A stretch of 36,502 bases of DNA from Bacteroidales bacterium (GCA_029210725.1 JARGFM010000034.1:1-36502), one strand, 5' to 3'. Shown: positions 25,479-35,146, numbered from the stretch's first letter. Notes: generated by a model not told the origin, from the sequence alone. Translations and numbers: made by a program.

Positions 25479-26318
25479 ATGATATCTCCACGCAGGTGGC
25501 TGTTAAAAAGACCGGGAATATGGATCCCGGTCTTTTTTTTGTCCCTGGCCCATGCCCGGTTGGCAGGTCAGGTATATTGGCTGGATGCTTCTGCAGCTTC
25601 CCTGGGAGGATGCTATGTCACCTCCGGGGGATATTCCTGTGCAAATCAGAACCAGGCGGGATTGGGTTTTATTGAGCAATCCAGCCTTTCCATAGACCAT
25701 AGCCGGCCCTTCCTGATCAAAGAGCTGGGCACCTCCTCCCTTACCGGCCAGCTGATAACAGGGTCGGGGGCCCTGGGGATTGCTCTGGCCACGCGTGGAC
25801 TCAAAGGTTTCAGACAAAGCTCTTTGTGGATCTCCTATGGAATGCAACTTTATCCCGGGATCAGCGCCGGAGCGGGAATACACCTCTGGCATTCCGTACT
25901 TTCAGAGCAATTCTTCCATGCTCCCGGATGTAGCTTTGCCCTGGGCCTTCTGATCAGGATCAACGAACACTGGGAACTTGGAACCCACCTGCTCCATCCT
26001 GCCGGGTGGAGTTCCAGCGCAGTCAGTCCCTTCCGGAATCAATTGTCTGTCGCAGCCGGTTGCTCCTGCTCCTTTTTGCGATCGGGTTGCTTTTACTCAG
26101 AGTTACACTTCCATCCTGAACAGAACTTCAGCCTCTGCAGCGGACTGGAGTCCAGCCTGGGACCGCGGGCCACTTTAAAAACCGGGATCCGCAGTGAGCC
26201 ATTCACTATTTCCTGGGGAATCTCTGTAAAACTTCCCGGATGGATCCTGGAATTTTCATTCCTCTTCCGGACCGGTTCCGGCCTGTCTCCCTATACATCC
26301 ATGACTCATGCGTGGTAA
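25479..26318 (+). CDS. Exported barrel-like protein, PorV/PorQ-like opening
   Basis: This 279-aa protein has an N-terminal basic region and hydrophobic signal segment (WIPVFFLSLAHARLAGQ). The mature start (DASAASLGGCYVTSGGYSCANQNQAGL, split here for reading) resembles the opening of PorV/PorQ-type outer-membrane proteins: small residues, then N-x-A-G-L. The rest alternates aromatic and small residues as in beta strands and is unusually rich in Ser, Gly and Cys. I cannot assign a function. It overlaps the next gene by 11 bp, so the pair is translationally coupled and probably acts together at the outer membrane. Confidence 0.75.
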   Translation: MISPRRWLLKRPGIWIPVFFLSLAHARLAGQVYWLDASAASLGGCYVTSGGYSCANQNQAGLGFIEQSSLSIDHSRPFLIKELGTSSLTGQLITGSGALGIALATRGLKGFRQSSLWISYGMQLYPGISAGAGIHLWHSVLSEQFFHAPGCSFALGLLIRINEHWELGTHLLHPAGWSSSAVSPFRNQLSVAAGCSCSFLRSGCFYSELHFHPEQNFSLCSGLESSLGPRATLKTGIRSEPFTISWGISVKLPGWILEFSFLFRTGSGLSPYTSMTHAW

Positions 26319-28287
26319 TTTTAAAAATGGCCTGCTGATCATCCTGATATGGATCCCCGGACCTCTGAAAGCCCAGCTTCCGCTTAGCTCCCAGGAGATG
26401 GAGGGCCTCCTGTACCGGAGCGAATCGGCTTTTATCCCTGAATCTGTACTAAACGAATGGATGGAAAACGGGGAAGCATCTCTGGACCTTAACAATGCCT
26501 CTCCCGAAGAACTGGAAGCATCAGCTTTATTTACCCCCTACCAGCTTCATCAACTGTTAAAATACCGGGAAGAATTTGGGGAAATTTACTCCATTCAGGA
26601 GTTGGCCGTGATTCCTGGCTTCCATCCAGGCAAAGTTACTGAAATCTCACCCTTTGTTATCCTGAACCCGGCCTGGGAGGCCAAAGAAAAAACCCGGACG
26701 CAACACCGGTTTCAGATCAATCTGGCCAGAGCCTGCCCGGGCACCGGGAATTCCCCGGATGATTCCACAACCCTCTGGAAAAATGCTCATACAGGTCCCC
26801 CGCTGTTTACCTGTGTCAGAATCAGATCCAGAATGAGCAGCCGGCTCTCCCTGGCACTAACATACGAGAAAGATGCCGGGGAAGCATTTCTTTATAAAAA
26901 CAGGCCCCAGTTTCTTTCAGGCTATCTCTCCTTCGAAGGCCAGGGTTTTCTCAATCAGATCGTACTTGGCAACTTTAAAATGAACCAGGGCATGGGACTG
27001 GTAAACGGTGACGGATATTTGCATCGGCCCGGAAAGCTTCGTATCAACCGTCAGTCACTCTCCAGGATCCGGCCCTATGCATCCAAAACTGAGTCCGGTT
27101 TTGAGCAGGGACTCGCCTGTCAGTTTGAGCTGAATAAGGCCAGATTCCTTATCTGGACCTCCTGTCAGCCCCTGAGCCTTTCTCCATCCGCTCTGTTGAA
27201 AAACACGGAGGCCGGGAACTGGCCGGATTACCAGCTTACAAGCGGCCTCTACAGAACCGCAGGTGAACTGGAAGGCAGAGGGCTGGCTTCCAGGGTCCAC
27301 GCCGGGGTTCAGGTCCTTTACAGCCATCGCCAGCTTGCCCTGGGAATCATGAGTGGAACAGAATGCTTCTTTCCCACCAGAAAAACCCTGGCATACCTGG
27401 GTTCAGATCCAGGAACAGTCCTGCGCCATAAAGCCAGTCTGCATGGAAACTGGCAAAAAAACAGAACCCAGTTTTTCGGAGAAATGGCTCTGAACGCTGG
27501 GGGATCACTGGCAAGCCTTATCGGGTCGAGCTATATGCTGAACGATTTTATTCAGGCTACTCTCTTATTACACCACTATGGAACTGATTACCTGGGCTCC
27601 TGCCCTTCCTCCTACGCATCAGGAAGCGCTATAAAAAATGAACAGGGCCTGGCTTTTTATCTGAAGGCAGAGACTGGAAAATTCATCTCGGCGGAACTAA
27701 GCGGCGAACTATTCCGGTACCGGGCACCCCGGTACCTGTCGGAGCTTCCTTCCAGCGGGAACAGGGTGGATCTTTCTCTGCACAATCCGGGAAAAAAACA
27801 AATACAGTGGAGGCTCCGGGTGGTCAGCAAAAACTGGCAATCAACCCCCGCCGTCAATAAGGGCAAATTGCGCCCCCTGATAGATTCCAGGGTAAGCAGG
27901 ATGGATGGACAAATAAAGTATAAGTATCTGGATCACTTCCAGTGGCAAAGCAGGCTGGTGATCTCCAGATACTCTCAGCAGAAGCAGGCTCTTCCCGGGT
28001 ATGCCGTTATGCAGCAGGTAATGCTCTGTCCATCCCCAAATCTGAAATTAGTTATGCAATTTGTGCAATTCCGAATAAATGACTGGGAAAACAGGATCTA
28101 CCTGTATGAACCGGGCTTCTACTATAGTTTCAGCTTTCCCTCCTACTATGGGAAGGGACAGAAAACCACCTTTCTGCTGACTATAAAACCAGCACCGCGG
28201 ATCAGCATCTCGGCAAAAATATCTGCAGTCACAAACATGGACCTTCGAAAGTGGGAAGCATCACTCCAGTGGCAGCTGAAGCTTTAG
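26308..28287 (+). CDS. Exported helix-hairpin-helix protein with C-terminal barrel-like region
   Basis: This 659-aa protein has a signal peptide (LLIILIWIPGPLKAQ, cleaved about residue 23). It is followed at about 59-110 by two helix-hairpin-helix units of the ComEA type: LDLNNASPEELEASALF, then LLKYREEFGEIYSIQELAVIPGF. The remaining about 500 residues look like beta strands of an outer-membrane barrel and end QWQLKL. HhH motifs usually bind DNA without sequence preference, so an exported HhH-barrel protein suggests contact with extracellular DNA, but this is not established; the motif may simply be a spacer fold. It overlaps the previous gene by 11 bp and the convergent recJ by 4 bp. Confidence 0.85.
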   Translation: MRGNFKNGLLIILIWIPGPLKAQLPLSSQEMEGLLYRSESAFIPESVLNEWMENGEASLDLNNASPEELEASALFTPYQLHQLLKYREEFGEIYSIQELAVIPGFHPGKVTEISPFVILNPAWEAKEKTRTQHRFQINLARACPGTGNSPDDSTTLWKNAHTGPPLFTCVRIRSRMSSRLSLALTYEKDAGEAFLYKNRPQFLSGYLSFEGQGFLNQIVLGNFKMNQGMGLVNGDGYLHRPGKLRINRQSLSRIRPYASKTESGFEQGLACQFELNKARFLIWTSCQPLSLSPSALLKNTEAGNWPDYQLTSGLYRTAGELEGRGLASRVHAGVQVLYSHRQLALGIMSGTECFFPTRKTLAYLGSDPGTVLRHKASLHGNWQKNRTQFFGEMALNAGGSLASLIGSSYMLNDFIQATLLLHHYGTDYLGSCPSSYASGSAIKNEQGLAFYLKAETGKFISAELSGELFRYRAPRYLSELPSSGNRVDLSLHNPGKKQIQWRLRVVSKNWQSTPAVNKGKLRPLIDSRVSRMDGQIKYKYLDHFQWQSRLVISRYSQQKQALPGYAVMQQVMLCPSPNLKLVMQFVQFRINDWENRIYLYEPGFYYSFSFPSYYGKGQKTTFLLTIKPAPRISISAKISAVTNMDLRKWEASLQWQLKL

Positions 28288-29999
28288 TCAAACTTCAGAT
28301 CGAGGATATTTATCTGCAGACTGACTTTGCCCCTGAAATCATTTTCCATCAGCTGGTAACAAATATCAAAGGGTGTTCCTTTATTAATCTGATCGAAAAG
28401 ATTCCCCTTGTGAAAACCGATAGCATTAAAAACCTTAAAGGGATTCTCCTCCTGGATCAGGGTTAATTTCAAATGCTCGCCGTTGGTGCCTACCGTACGG
28501 CCATACCCGTTATCAACCACATTTTCAGAGAGAAATACCGGACTAACATTCTCGGGGCCAAAGGGCTCAAACTGTTTTAAAATCCTGAAGAATTTATCTG
28601 TGATTTCTGTAAGTTGGAGCTCCGTGTCAATCTCAACCACAGGAATCAATTGCTCGGGATCGATAGTCTCTTTGATTATTTCCTCAAAACGTTCTCTGAA
28701 AACGGGAAGGTTCTGCACCTTCATAGTCAGCCCCGCAGCATACTTATGTCCACCAAAATTTTCAAGGAGATCACTGCACGATTCGATGGCCTGGTAAAGG
28801 TCAAAGCCATTTACCGACCGGGCCGATCCGGTTACCAGTCCGTCGGACCTGGTAAGAATCACCGTAGGTCTGTAAAAATGATCCAGCAACCTGGAGGCAA
28901 CAATTCCTATTACTCCTTTGTGCCATTCGGGATTATAAAGTACCGTGGAGTTTTTCATCCTGAGAGAAGCATCGCCCTGGATCATTTCAATGGCCTGCCG
29001 GGTGATTTCAGTATCAATGTTCCTGCGATCCAGATTGAAATTGTTGATCTTTTTGCTGATAATCCGGGCATCTGAGCTTTTCTCACAAACCAGCAGGTCG
29101 ACCGATTTCTTGCCCGACTCCATTCTCCCTGCAGCATTAATTCTCGGGCCTATTTTAAAAACAATATCTTCAATGGTGATCCCCTTTCTGTCGATACCTG
29201 CTACTTCTTTGATGGCTTTCATGCCAATGGATGGATCATCATTCAGTTTTTTTAGTCCAAAATGGGCCAGTATACGGTTTTCACCCGTAATGGGGACAAT
29301 GTCTGAGGCAATGCTGACCACCACCAAGTCCAGATAATCGTAGATATTACAGGCATCCAGACCATTCCTCATTCCATAGGCCTGAACCAGTTTTAATCCC
29401 ACCCCGCAACCCGACAGCTCCTTGTAAGGATAGGGACAACCCGGCTGTTTTGGATCCAGTACAGCTACAGCATTCGGGATCTTATCACCGGGATTATGGT
29501 GATCACAAATAATAAACTCTACCCCCTTACTGCGGGCATAATCAATCTTTTCCACTGCTTTGATTCCACAATCCAGGGCTATTACCAGGCTGAATCCATG
29601 CCGGGCCGCATAATCTATCCCTTTGAGCGAGATTCCGTAACCCTCATCATAGCGGTCAGGGATATAGTAATCGATATCCTTGAAATGAGTCTTGAAACAG
29701 GAATAGACCAGGGCAACTGCGGTAGTCCCATCCACATCATAGTCTCCGTAAACCATCACCTTCTCTCCGTCCTGGATGGCCTCCTGAATACGTTCGATAG
29801 CCCTGTCCATGTCCTTCATCAGAAAGGGATCATGAAGATTGGCGAGATCGGGACGGAAAAACTCCCTGGCCTCCTTAAAGGTCTTGATATTACGCTGGGC
29901 CAGCAACTGGGCCAGGGGCCTGTCAATGCCCAGTTCACCGGACAGGGAAGTAATCTCTTCTTCATTACCCGGTGATTTTATGACCCAGTTCCTATTCAT
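28284..29999 (-). CDS. recJ: Single-stranded-DNA exonuclease RecJ
   Basis: This 571-aa 5'-3' exonuclease acts in recombination and mismatch repair. The DHH-family metal motifs are visible: VYGDYDVDGTT (Asp86, Asp88, Asp90 region), ALDCG near 141-145 and ICDHHNPG with Asp166-His167-His168. The DHHA1 domain includes RINAAGRMESGKKSVDLL and the nucleotide-contact segment SARSVNGFDLYQAIE, FGGHKYAAGLT. The C-terminal part (about 455-571) is the OB-like domain. Length is normal. It is divergent from lysS, with a -7 box at 30043-30050. Confidence 0.95.
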   Translation of the reverse strand: MNRNWVIKSPGNEEEITSLSGELGIDRPLAQLLAQRNIKTFKEAREFFRPDLANLHDPFLMKDMDRAIERIQEAIQDGEKVMVYGDYDVDGTTAVALVYSCFKTHFKDIDYYIPDRYDEGYGISLKGIDYAARHGFSLVIALDCGIKAVEKIDYARSKGVEFIICDHHNPGDKIPNAVAVLDPKQPGCPYPYKELSGCGVGLKLVQAYGMRNGLDACNIYDYLDLVVVSIASDIVPITGENRILAHFGLKKLNDDPSIGMKAIKEVAGIDRKGITIEDIVFKIGPRINAAGRMESGKKSVDLLVCEKSSDARIISKKINNFNLDRRNIDTEITRQAIEMIQGDASLRMKNSTVLYNPEWHKGVIGIVASRLLDHFYRPTVILTRSDGLVTGSARSVNGFDLYQAIESCSDLLENFGGHKYAAGLTMKVQNLPVFRERFEEIIKETIDPEQLIPVVEIDTELQLTEITDKFFRILKQFEPFGPENVSPVFLSENVVDNGYGRTVGTNGEHLKLTLIQEENPFKVFNAIGFHKGNLFDQINKGTPFDICYQLMENDFRGKVSLQINILDLKFD

Positions 30000-30042
30000 C
30001 TGTTTCAGGAAATTTAGCAGGTGGACTCTCCCCCGCTCCCTG

Positions 30043-30050
30043 CAAAATTA
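30043..30050 (-). promoter_or_regulatory. -7 box for recJ
   Basis: On the minus strand this reads TAATTTTG, matching TAnnTTTG. Transcription would start about 30036, giving a leader of about 37 nt. The -33 position shows CAAA instead of TTTG. The lysS -7 box begins 15 bp away on the other strand. Confidence 0.45.
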
Positions 30051-30065
30051 ACATAATCTTTTTTA

Positions 30066-30073
30066 TACCTTTG
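30066..30073 (+). promoter_or_regulatory. -7 box for lysS
   Basis: TACCTTTG matches TAnnTTTG and ends 23 nt before the ATG at 30097, so transcription starts near 30080. No TTTG is present at -33. The last base of the box is the G of an in-frame GTG (30073), which therefore cannot be the translation start if this promoter is used. Confidence 0.55.
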
Positions 30074-30096
30074 TGACCGGAAAAATAAAAAGAGAA

Positions 30097-31830
30097 ATGC
30101 ATCATCCCGAGCATAGCGAACAGGAACAGATCAGGAGAAATTCTCTGAAAGAGATCAGGAAACTGGGCATCAATCCCTATCCTCCCGAACTGTTTAAAAC
30201 CAGCCATCATGCGGCTGATATCATCGCGGGGTTTGAAGAGAATGAAGAAGCTTTTAAAGAGCTTTGCCTGGCCGGAAGAATTATGAGCAGGCGCATTATG
30301 GGAAACGCATCTTTCGCAGAAATCCAGGACTCTTCAGGAAAGATTCAGATCTACATCCGGCGGGACGACCTGTGCCCGGAGGAGGACAAAACTCTATACA
30401 ATACGGTATTCAAAAAACTTCTCGACATCGGGGATATTATCGGCGTGAGGGGATATGCTTTTCGTACCCAGGTCGGGGAAATATCCGTCCACGTGAAAGA
30501 GCTGATACTACTCAGCAAATCCATCAGGCCCCTGCCCATCGTAAAGGAGGCCGGCGGAAAGATCTATGATGCGGTAACCGATGCCGAATACCGCTACCGT
30601 CAGCGCTATGTGGATCTGATCGTGAACCCGGAATCGCGTGAACTTTTCAGAAAACGGACCCGGATCTATACCACCCTTCGAAAACTATTCAACGAAAGAG
30701 GGTACCTGGAGGTCGAAACCCCCATCCTTCAACCCATTCCCGGAGGTGCTGCTGCCCGCCCCTTCATTACCCATCACAATGCACTGGACATTCCACTCTA
30801 CCTTCGGATTGCCAACGAACTCTATCTGAAAAGACTTATCGTCGGGGGCTATGATGGGGTATATGAATTCTCCAAGGACTTCCGTAACGAAGGGATGGAC
30901 CGCACCCATAATCCTGAGTTTACTGTGATGGAGATTTATGTGGCTTATAAGGATTACAGGTGGATGATGGACTTCACCGAGGAAATGATTGAGAAGGTTG
31001 CCCTGGACCTGCACGGAACCACCCGGGTACAGGTGGGTGACCAGGAAATCGATTTCAAACGTCCGTTCAGACGAATTACCATGCTGGATGCCATCAAAGA
31101 GCATACCGGATATGATATCGCAGGAAAAGATGAGGCCAATCTGAGGGATATTGCAGATCGCCTGGAGGTGGAACTGGACGCCTCTATGGGGAAGGGGAAG
31201 ATCATTGATGCCATTTTCGGAGAAAAGGCCGAACCTTTTATGATCCAGCCGACCTTTGTCACCGACTACCCCGTGGAGATGTCGCCGCTTTGCAAAAAAC
31301 ATCGAGACAACCCGGAGCTGACCGAGCGCTTCGAGCTGATGGTCAACGGGAAAGAACTTTGCAATGCCTACACCGAGCTCAACGATCCCATCGACCAGCT
31401 GGAGCGCTTCCAGGATCAGCTTAAACTATCCGAAAAAGGGGATGATGAAGCGATGTTTATCGACATGGATTTTGTGCGTGCCCTGGAGTACGGCATGCCT
31501 CCCACCTCGGGGATGGGACTGGGAATGGACCGTCTGGTCATGCTTATGACCAACCAGAGCAGCATTCAGGAGGTGCTCTTCTTCCCGCAAATGAAACCCG
31601 AGGCCGGGGCCAGGGCCCAGGGCAAGCCCTCCGGGGAACCCTTCCGTGAGCTGGGCATCCCCGAGGAGTGGCTGGAACACATGCAGGTCCTGGGCTACGA
31701 CTCCGTCGAAAAAATCAAGGCCGAAGAAAAACCGGGCCGTCTCCACCAGAAAATGATGGGCTACCGGAAAAAGAACAAGCTGGAGATCCCAACGGTGACC
31801 ATGGAGCAGGTGCAGGAATGGATCAGGTAA
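30097..31830 (+). CDS. lysS: Lysyl-tRNA synthetase, class II
   Basis: This 577-aa enzyme charges tRNA-Lys. The OB-fold anticodon-binding domain is at about 45-150 ([21 protein letters not shown]). The class II core has motif 2 around 260-275 ([14 protein letters not shown]) and motif 3 around 472-480 (GMGLGMDRL). Residues after about 500 ([13 protein letters not shown] onward) form an extension of about 75 residues ending QVQEWIR, which typical 500-aa LysS proteins lack but which I believe is common in Bacteroidota. I chose ATG 30097, since the GTG at 30073 falls in the promoter -7 box. A small winged-helix gene begins 37 bp downstream. Confidence 0.95.
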   Translation: MHHPEHSEQEQIRRNSLKEIRKLGINPYPPELFKTSHHAADIIAGFEENEEAFKELCLAGRIMSRRIMGNASFAEIQDSSGKIQIYIRRDDLCPEEDKTLYNTVFKKLLDIGDIIGVRGYAFRTQVGEISVHVKELILLSKSIRPLPIVKEAGGKIYDAVTDAEYRYRQRYVDLIVNPESRELFRKRTRIYTTLRKLFNERGYLEVETPILQPIPGGAAARPFITHHNALDIPLYLRIANELYLKRLIVGGYDGVYEFSKDFRNEGMDRTHNPEFTVMEIYVAYKDYRWMMDFTEEMIEKVALDLHGTTRVQVGDQEIDFKRPFRRITMLDAIKEHTGYDIAGKDEANLRDIADRLEVELDASMGKGKIIDAIFGEKAEPFMIQPTFVTDYPVEMSPLCKKHRDNPELTERFELMVNGKELCNAYTELNDPIDQLERFQDQLKLSEKGDDEAMFIDMDFVRALEYGMPPTSGMGLGMDRLVMLMTNQSSIQEVLFFPQMKPEAGARAQGKPSGEPFRELGIPEEWLEHMQVLGYDSVEKIKAEEKPGRLHQKMMGYRKKNKLEIPTVTMEQVQEWIR

Positions 31831-31867
31831 TGATTGTCATATACCCTAACTTAAATATACACGGATT

Positions 31868-32044
31868 ATGGAAATAAAAGAACTGGTTCTGGAAACCATG
31901 AAAAAAGCCGGGGAACCTGTAAACGCGGGTAAAATAGCTGAAATTTCGAGGCTGGACCGGAAAGCTGTGGATAAGGCCATGGCCACGCTTAAAAAGGAAG
32001 GGACCATTGTTTCTCCCAAAAGGTGTTTCTGGGAACCTAAATAA
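31868..32044 (+). CDS. 58-aa winged-helix DNA-binding protein
   Basis: This small gene starts at ATG 31868 and encodes 58 residues. [20 protein letters not shown] is helix 1 and the turn. [20 protein letters not shown] is a helix-turn-helix pair in which the second helix would enter the major groove. [18 protein letters not shown] is the wing strand and tail. It looks like a minimal MarR/ArsR-style winged helix without any other domain. Comparable one-domain proteins seem to be common in Bacteroidota, function unknown. It sits 37 bp after lysS and 7 bp before a tRNA gene, with no terminator between, so it may be on the same transcript as the tRNA. A regulator of nearby genes or a nucleoid-type DNA binder are both possible. 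Confidence 0.8.
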   Translation: MEIKELVLETMKKAGEPVNAGKIAEISRLDRKAVDKAMATLKKEGTIVSPKRCFWEPK

Positions 32045-32047
32045 AAA

Positions 32048-32124
<77 letters not shown>

Positions 32125-32126
32125 CC

Positions 32127-32157
32127 GGCCCCGGTCTTTTAGTCGGGGCCTTTTTTT
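32127..32157 (+). terminator. Intrinsic terminator after tRNA-Thr
   Basis: GGCCCCG (32127-32133) pairs with CGGGGCC (32144-32150) around a 10-nt loop, followed by seven T residues (32151-32157). It ends transcription of the tRNA, and of any transcript running through from lysS and the winged-helix gene. The T tract abuts the end of the convergent TspO-like gene. Confidence 0.9.
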
Positions 32158-32158
32158 G

Positions 32159-32875
32159 TCACCCCATCCTCTTCCCGAGGAAAGCAAGAATAGTGATAAG
32201 ACCCACAATAAATATCCCAATGGCTGCTGCGATAACAATGCTTCTGTAGTCAGCCGAGCGTTTTATGATTATGCCGGTAAAAGCCCATACCACTGAAAGA
32301 CCGATAAAGGGATTGTCGATTCTCAGTATGGTTAGCGATACAATCATTGTACCTGTGGCAATCAAAATTATGGTCCATGCCTCCTGCGAAATACCCATGC
32401 CTCCCCATCCGCCATCTACAAGGAATGCCGTAACATTCGCTATGGTGGCCATACAGATCCAACCCAGGTATATGCCAAATGCTGCTTTCAAAAGCCCCAT
32501 TGGCAAATCCTTAAGCAGAAGATTGATCAGAATAAGTGAAACCAGCAAGCCAAGCATCAGCAGTAATGATAAGGGAAGTTTCTGGTAATGCCATGCCACG
32601 ATCCATAAGCCATTGAACACACAGGAAATAATAAACAGCCAGCTTAGCCTGACAGCTATTTCCTTTGAAGCAGGTAAAAACTGCAGCACGCAATAAACAG
32701 CAAGCAACAGATATATGATTCCCCATATGGAGAATGTAATCCCCGAAGGCACAAAAAGGTTGGGATAGGCATCGGACAGCTGACCGGTTGTTTTCCCGTT
32801 AATCGGCAGCGAATTGGCCAGGTAGTTCACATAAACCATGGCCCCGAAGAAAAGAAGTGCGATGTAGCGAAGCAT
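32159..32875 (-). CDS. TspO/MBR-like multi-pass membrane protein
   Basis: The protein is 238 aa from the chosen ATG and has about seven hydrophobic helices. The segment LFVPSGITFSIWGIIYLLL, the repeated Trp residues (NGLWIVAWHY, YLGWICM, GGWGG) and overall size resemble the extended tryptophan-rich sensory protein (TspO/MBR) relatives. TspO proteins bind porphyrins or similar ligands and act in stress signalling, but this longer subfamily is uncharacterised. An ATG at 32935 would add 20 polar residues before the first helix; I prefer 32875, since the helix starts right after it (LRYIALLFFGAMVYVNYLA). No obvious operon partner is present. Confidence 0.7.
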   Translation of the reverse strand: MLRYIALLFFGAMVYVNYLANSLPINGKTTGQLSDAYPNLFVPSGITFSIWGIIYLLLAVYCVLQFLPASKEIAVRLSWLFIISCVFNGLWIVAWHYQKLPLSLLLMLGLLVSLILINLLLKDLPMGLLKAAFGIYLGWICMATIANVTAFLVDGGWGGMGISQEAWTIILIATGTMIVSLTILRIDNPFIGLSVVWAFTGIIIKRSADYRSIVIAAAIGIFIVGLITILAFLGKRMG

Positions 32876-32971
32876 AGACCGTAGGCTTTGATTTTTATTA
32901 AAACTACAAAAAATATAAGGATTGAATACCTTCAAGATATTTAATTCAAAACTCGTATATTAAAGACAAAA

Positions 32972-33346
32972 ATGGCCACAAAAATTAAGATCATCCGGTC
33001 CACAGACTATCTGATGGTATCTGATGATGGAATTATTGATTTTGAGGAGAGTAAAGCCAGACTATATAACCTGGCGGAAGCGAAACGTCCGCCCGCAGAT
33101 TATGAAATTCTTCTTGATTTCCGCCGGACACAATGGCTGCTCTCCACAGAGGATATCTTTGAACTTGCGCAGGTAGTAGTGAACTACCCTGATTCTTTCC
33201 GGGATAAGATTGCTTTGCTTGCACTCCCCGGAGTCAGTTTTGATAAGGCTGTTTTTCAGGAACTTTGTTCCAACAGCCAGGGGATTACAGTCGGGACCTA
33301 CACCAACTATGAAGATGCCATTCAGTGGTTCCACTCCGTAGAGTGA
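32972..33346 (+). CDS. Small soluble protein, possibly SpoIIAA/STAS-like
   Basis: This 124-aa cytosolic protein has no membrane segment. Its pattern is alternating: strand (KIKIIRSTDYLMVSDDG), helix (DFEESKARLYNLAE), strand (YEILLDFRRTQWLLS), helix (TEDIFELAQVVVNY), strand (KIALLALPG), helix (FDKAVFQELCS), strand (ITVGTYT), helix (NYEDAIQWF). That order suits a STAS or SpoIIAA-like alpha/beta fold, which often binds a partner protein or lipid. I cannot name the function. It ends 3 bp before the convergent glutamine synthetase family gene and is divergent from the TspO-like gene. Confidence 0.7.
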   Translation: MATKIKIIRSTDYLMVSDDGIIDFEESKARLYNLAEAKRPPADYEILLDFRRTQWLLSTEDIFELAQVVVNYPDSFRDKIALLALPGVSFDKAVFQELCSNSQGITVGTYTNYEDAIQWFHSVE

Positions 33347-33349
33347 TTT

Positions 33350-34855
33350 TTACATACAATGCAGGTACTCATCCACCAGCTTCTTTACCTCCCCGGTTTT
33401 GTTGTATAAGCGTTCGCTTAATTTGCGATCGTCAAATGCCTTCAGTTTATCAACAAAGCTCTTTACTGTCCCTTCAGGAAAAACACCATCTTTTTTATAA
33501 AAGTCAGCCTCTTTCTCCAGAGACTGTGCAGATTCATAACAGGAGGCCGGCAAAGCGACCAAACGGTCCAGAATATCTTTGTGTTCCGTCCTGAAAATAT
33601 TAACATCAATATACAGGTCTTTGGCTCTTTGTAATGAATCCTCATGCAGCAAACCTTCTTTTGATGCCAGGATGATTGCAGCCATCAGGTGATACAGGTC
33701 GGCAGAACCGTCAGGAACTCTGAATTCAACGGTTTGCTTTCCGGAAATATACGGAACCTCGCCCCTTTCCTGCGGATTAGCATCCTTAATCATACTGGTC
33801 TTGGCGATCCATCCCAGGGGTACGCGCACCAATACGGACCGGTTGCTGTCGCCCCAGCAAACCATGGTCGGAGCCTCCTGGTGGGGCACCAGTCTTAAAT
33901 ATGAAGTCGGTATGGTGTTCCCAAAGGCAGTTAAGGATGGTGCCTTATCCAGAATTCCTGCGATCATTTTTTTTGCGGTATCAGTCAGCCCCTGCTCATC
34001 AGCCATATAGTTAACTCCGTCCTTTTCAATTAAGAAATGAATATGGAGTCCGCTTCCTGCTTTCCCCACAGTAATCTTGGGACTAAAACTGATGGTCACT
34101 CCATATTTCTGGCCAAGCATCCTCAGGATCCACTTGGCGACCAACAGCTGTTCAACCGCCTCTTCAGCCTCCACCGGATTAAATTCAATTTCATGTTGTT
34201 CATACATATGGGTATCGGTAGAAAAATTCCCCACCTCCGAATGCCCGTATTTGACCTTACCGCCACACTGAGCAATAATCTGCAGAGCTTCTAGTCTCAG
34301 TTTTTCCCAGTTTGCAAATGGAGCTGCCGTATGATACCCGCCCTGGTCCCTCGCGGGGTACAGGTCATTCTTCTCGCTGATAATATAATACTCCAACTCC
34401 CCCATGGCCTTGAAAGTAAAGCCGGTTTCTGCAGTAAACAGACTGGAAGCCTTTTTCAGGATATACTCCGGTGCGCTTTCCAGAGGATGCCCCTCTTTTG
34501 TATAAAAAGAGCAGAGTATATCTAAAGAAGGCTGGTCTGTAAAGGGATTAACAAAAGCGGTACGAAATCTGGGAATCACATACAAATCACTGGATTCAGC
34601 CTCCACATAGGAGAACAGGCTTGATCCATCGACACGCTCTCCGGTAGATAAAATCGACTCCAGGTAATCTTTGCTGGTAATGACAAAATTGAGCGCCTTC
34701 AGTTTCCCGTCCTCACCCACATACCTGAAATTTAACATCTCAATATGATGATCGCCGATAAACTTGATGATGTCATATTTTGTAAACTCACGGGCTGGTT
34801 TCTGAAGATGCCTTACCATCCTGTTCGGATTCATTAAAACTTCCAGGTCTCTCAT
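33350..34855 (-). CDS. Glutamine synthetase family protein
   Basis: This 501-aa cytosolic protein has the complete type I-like core. VDGSSLFSYVEAESSDLYVI is the beta-grasp loop region. GELEYYI supplies the first metal glutamates, and EQHEIEFNP and GSGLHIHF follow in order. TSYLRLVPHQEAP and NRSVLVRVP are the glutamate and ATP contacts, and VEFRVPDGSADLY is the final metal/arginine motif. Glutamine synthetase joins ammonia to glutamate using ATP; some family members act on polyamines or other amines. The N-terminal part (residues 1-30) is not typical of GlnA, and Bacteroidota often have this form beside a GSIII enzyme, so a role in general nitrogen assimilation is probable but not sure. No PII or amtB gene is nearby. 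Confidence 0.88.
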   Translation of the reverse strand: MRDLEVLMNPNRMVRHLQKPAREFTKYDIIKFIGDHHIEMLNFRYVGEDGKLKALNFVITSKDYLESILSTGERVDGSSLFSYVEAESSDLYVIPRFRTAFVNPFTDQPSLDILCSFYTKEGHPLESAPEYILKKASSLFTAETGFTFKAMGELEYYIISEKNDLYPARDQGGYHTAAPFANWEKLRLEALQIIAQCGGKVKYGHSEVGNFSTDTHMYEQHEIEFNPVEAEEAVEQLLVAKWILRMLGQKYGVTISFSPKITVGKAGSGLHIHFLIEKDGVNYMADEQGLTDTAKKMIAGILDKAPSLTAFGNTIPTSYLRLVPHQEAPTMVCWGDSNRSVLVRVPLGWIAKTSMIKDANPQERGEVPYISGKQTVEFRVPDGSADLYHLMAAIILASKEGLLHEDSLQRAKDLYIDVNIFRTEHKDILDRLVALPASCYESAQSLEKEADFYKKDGVFPEGTVKSFVDKLKAFDDRKLSERLYNKTGEVKKLVDEYLHCM

Positions 34856-35146
34856 AGCTTTAGTTCGATTGGGTTTTTACTGCTTGTGAAATTAGATATT
34901 ATTCAGGCACGATATTCCTGTCTGTCATGTGCTTCCCAACATCATTTATTCCTGTATGGAAACAGAAGGTCTTAAATGATATCCGGATTTTTTGTACTTT
35001 ATAGTAAACCCCACTTCCTTATGGACTAGATGTCCGGTTTTAATTATGAAAAAATTTTTAACAATCTGTGAAACTGATTAGTTAGCCATCCTATTCGATT
35101 TTAAGTTATCTTTAAAACAGCCACTCAACCCATAAACCAATTGCGC
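34856..35146. other. Intergenic region, largest gene-free stretch
   Basis: These 291 bp separate two divergent genes, the glutamine synthetase family gene and the response regulator. It is AT-rich. On the plus strand TATCTTTA at 35107-35114 is one base off the TAnnTTTG box, 32 bp before the response-regulator ATG. An A/T run (35049-35059) reads nearly palindromic. I see no RNA gene, strong hairpin or coding frame. Confidence 0.5.

Noticed and set aside
30685-31302. 205-codon open frame antisense to lysS
   Set aside because: It is covered by conserved class II synthetase motifs on the plus strand.
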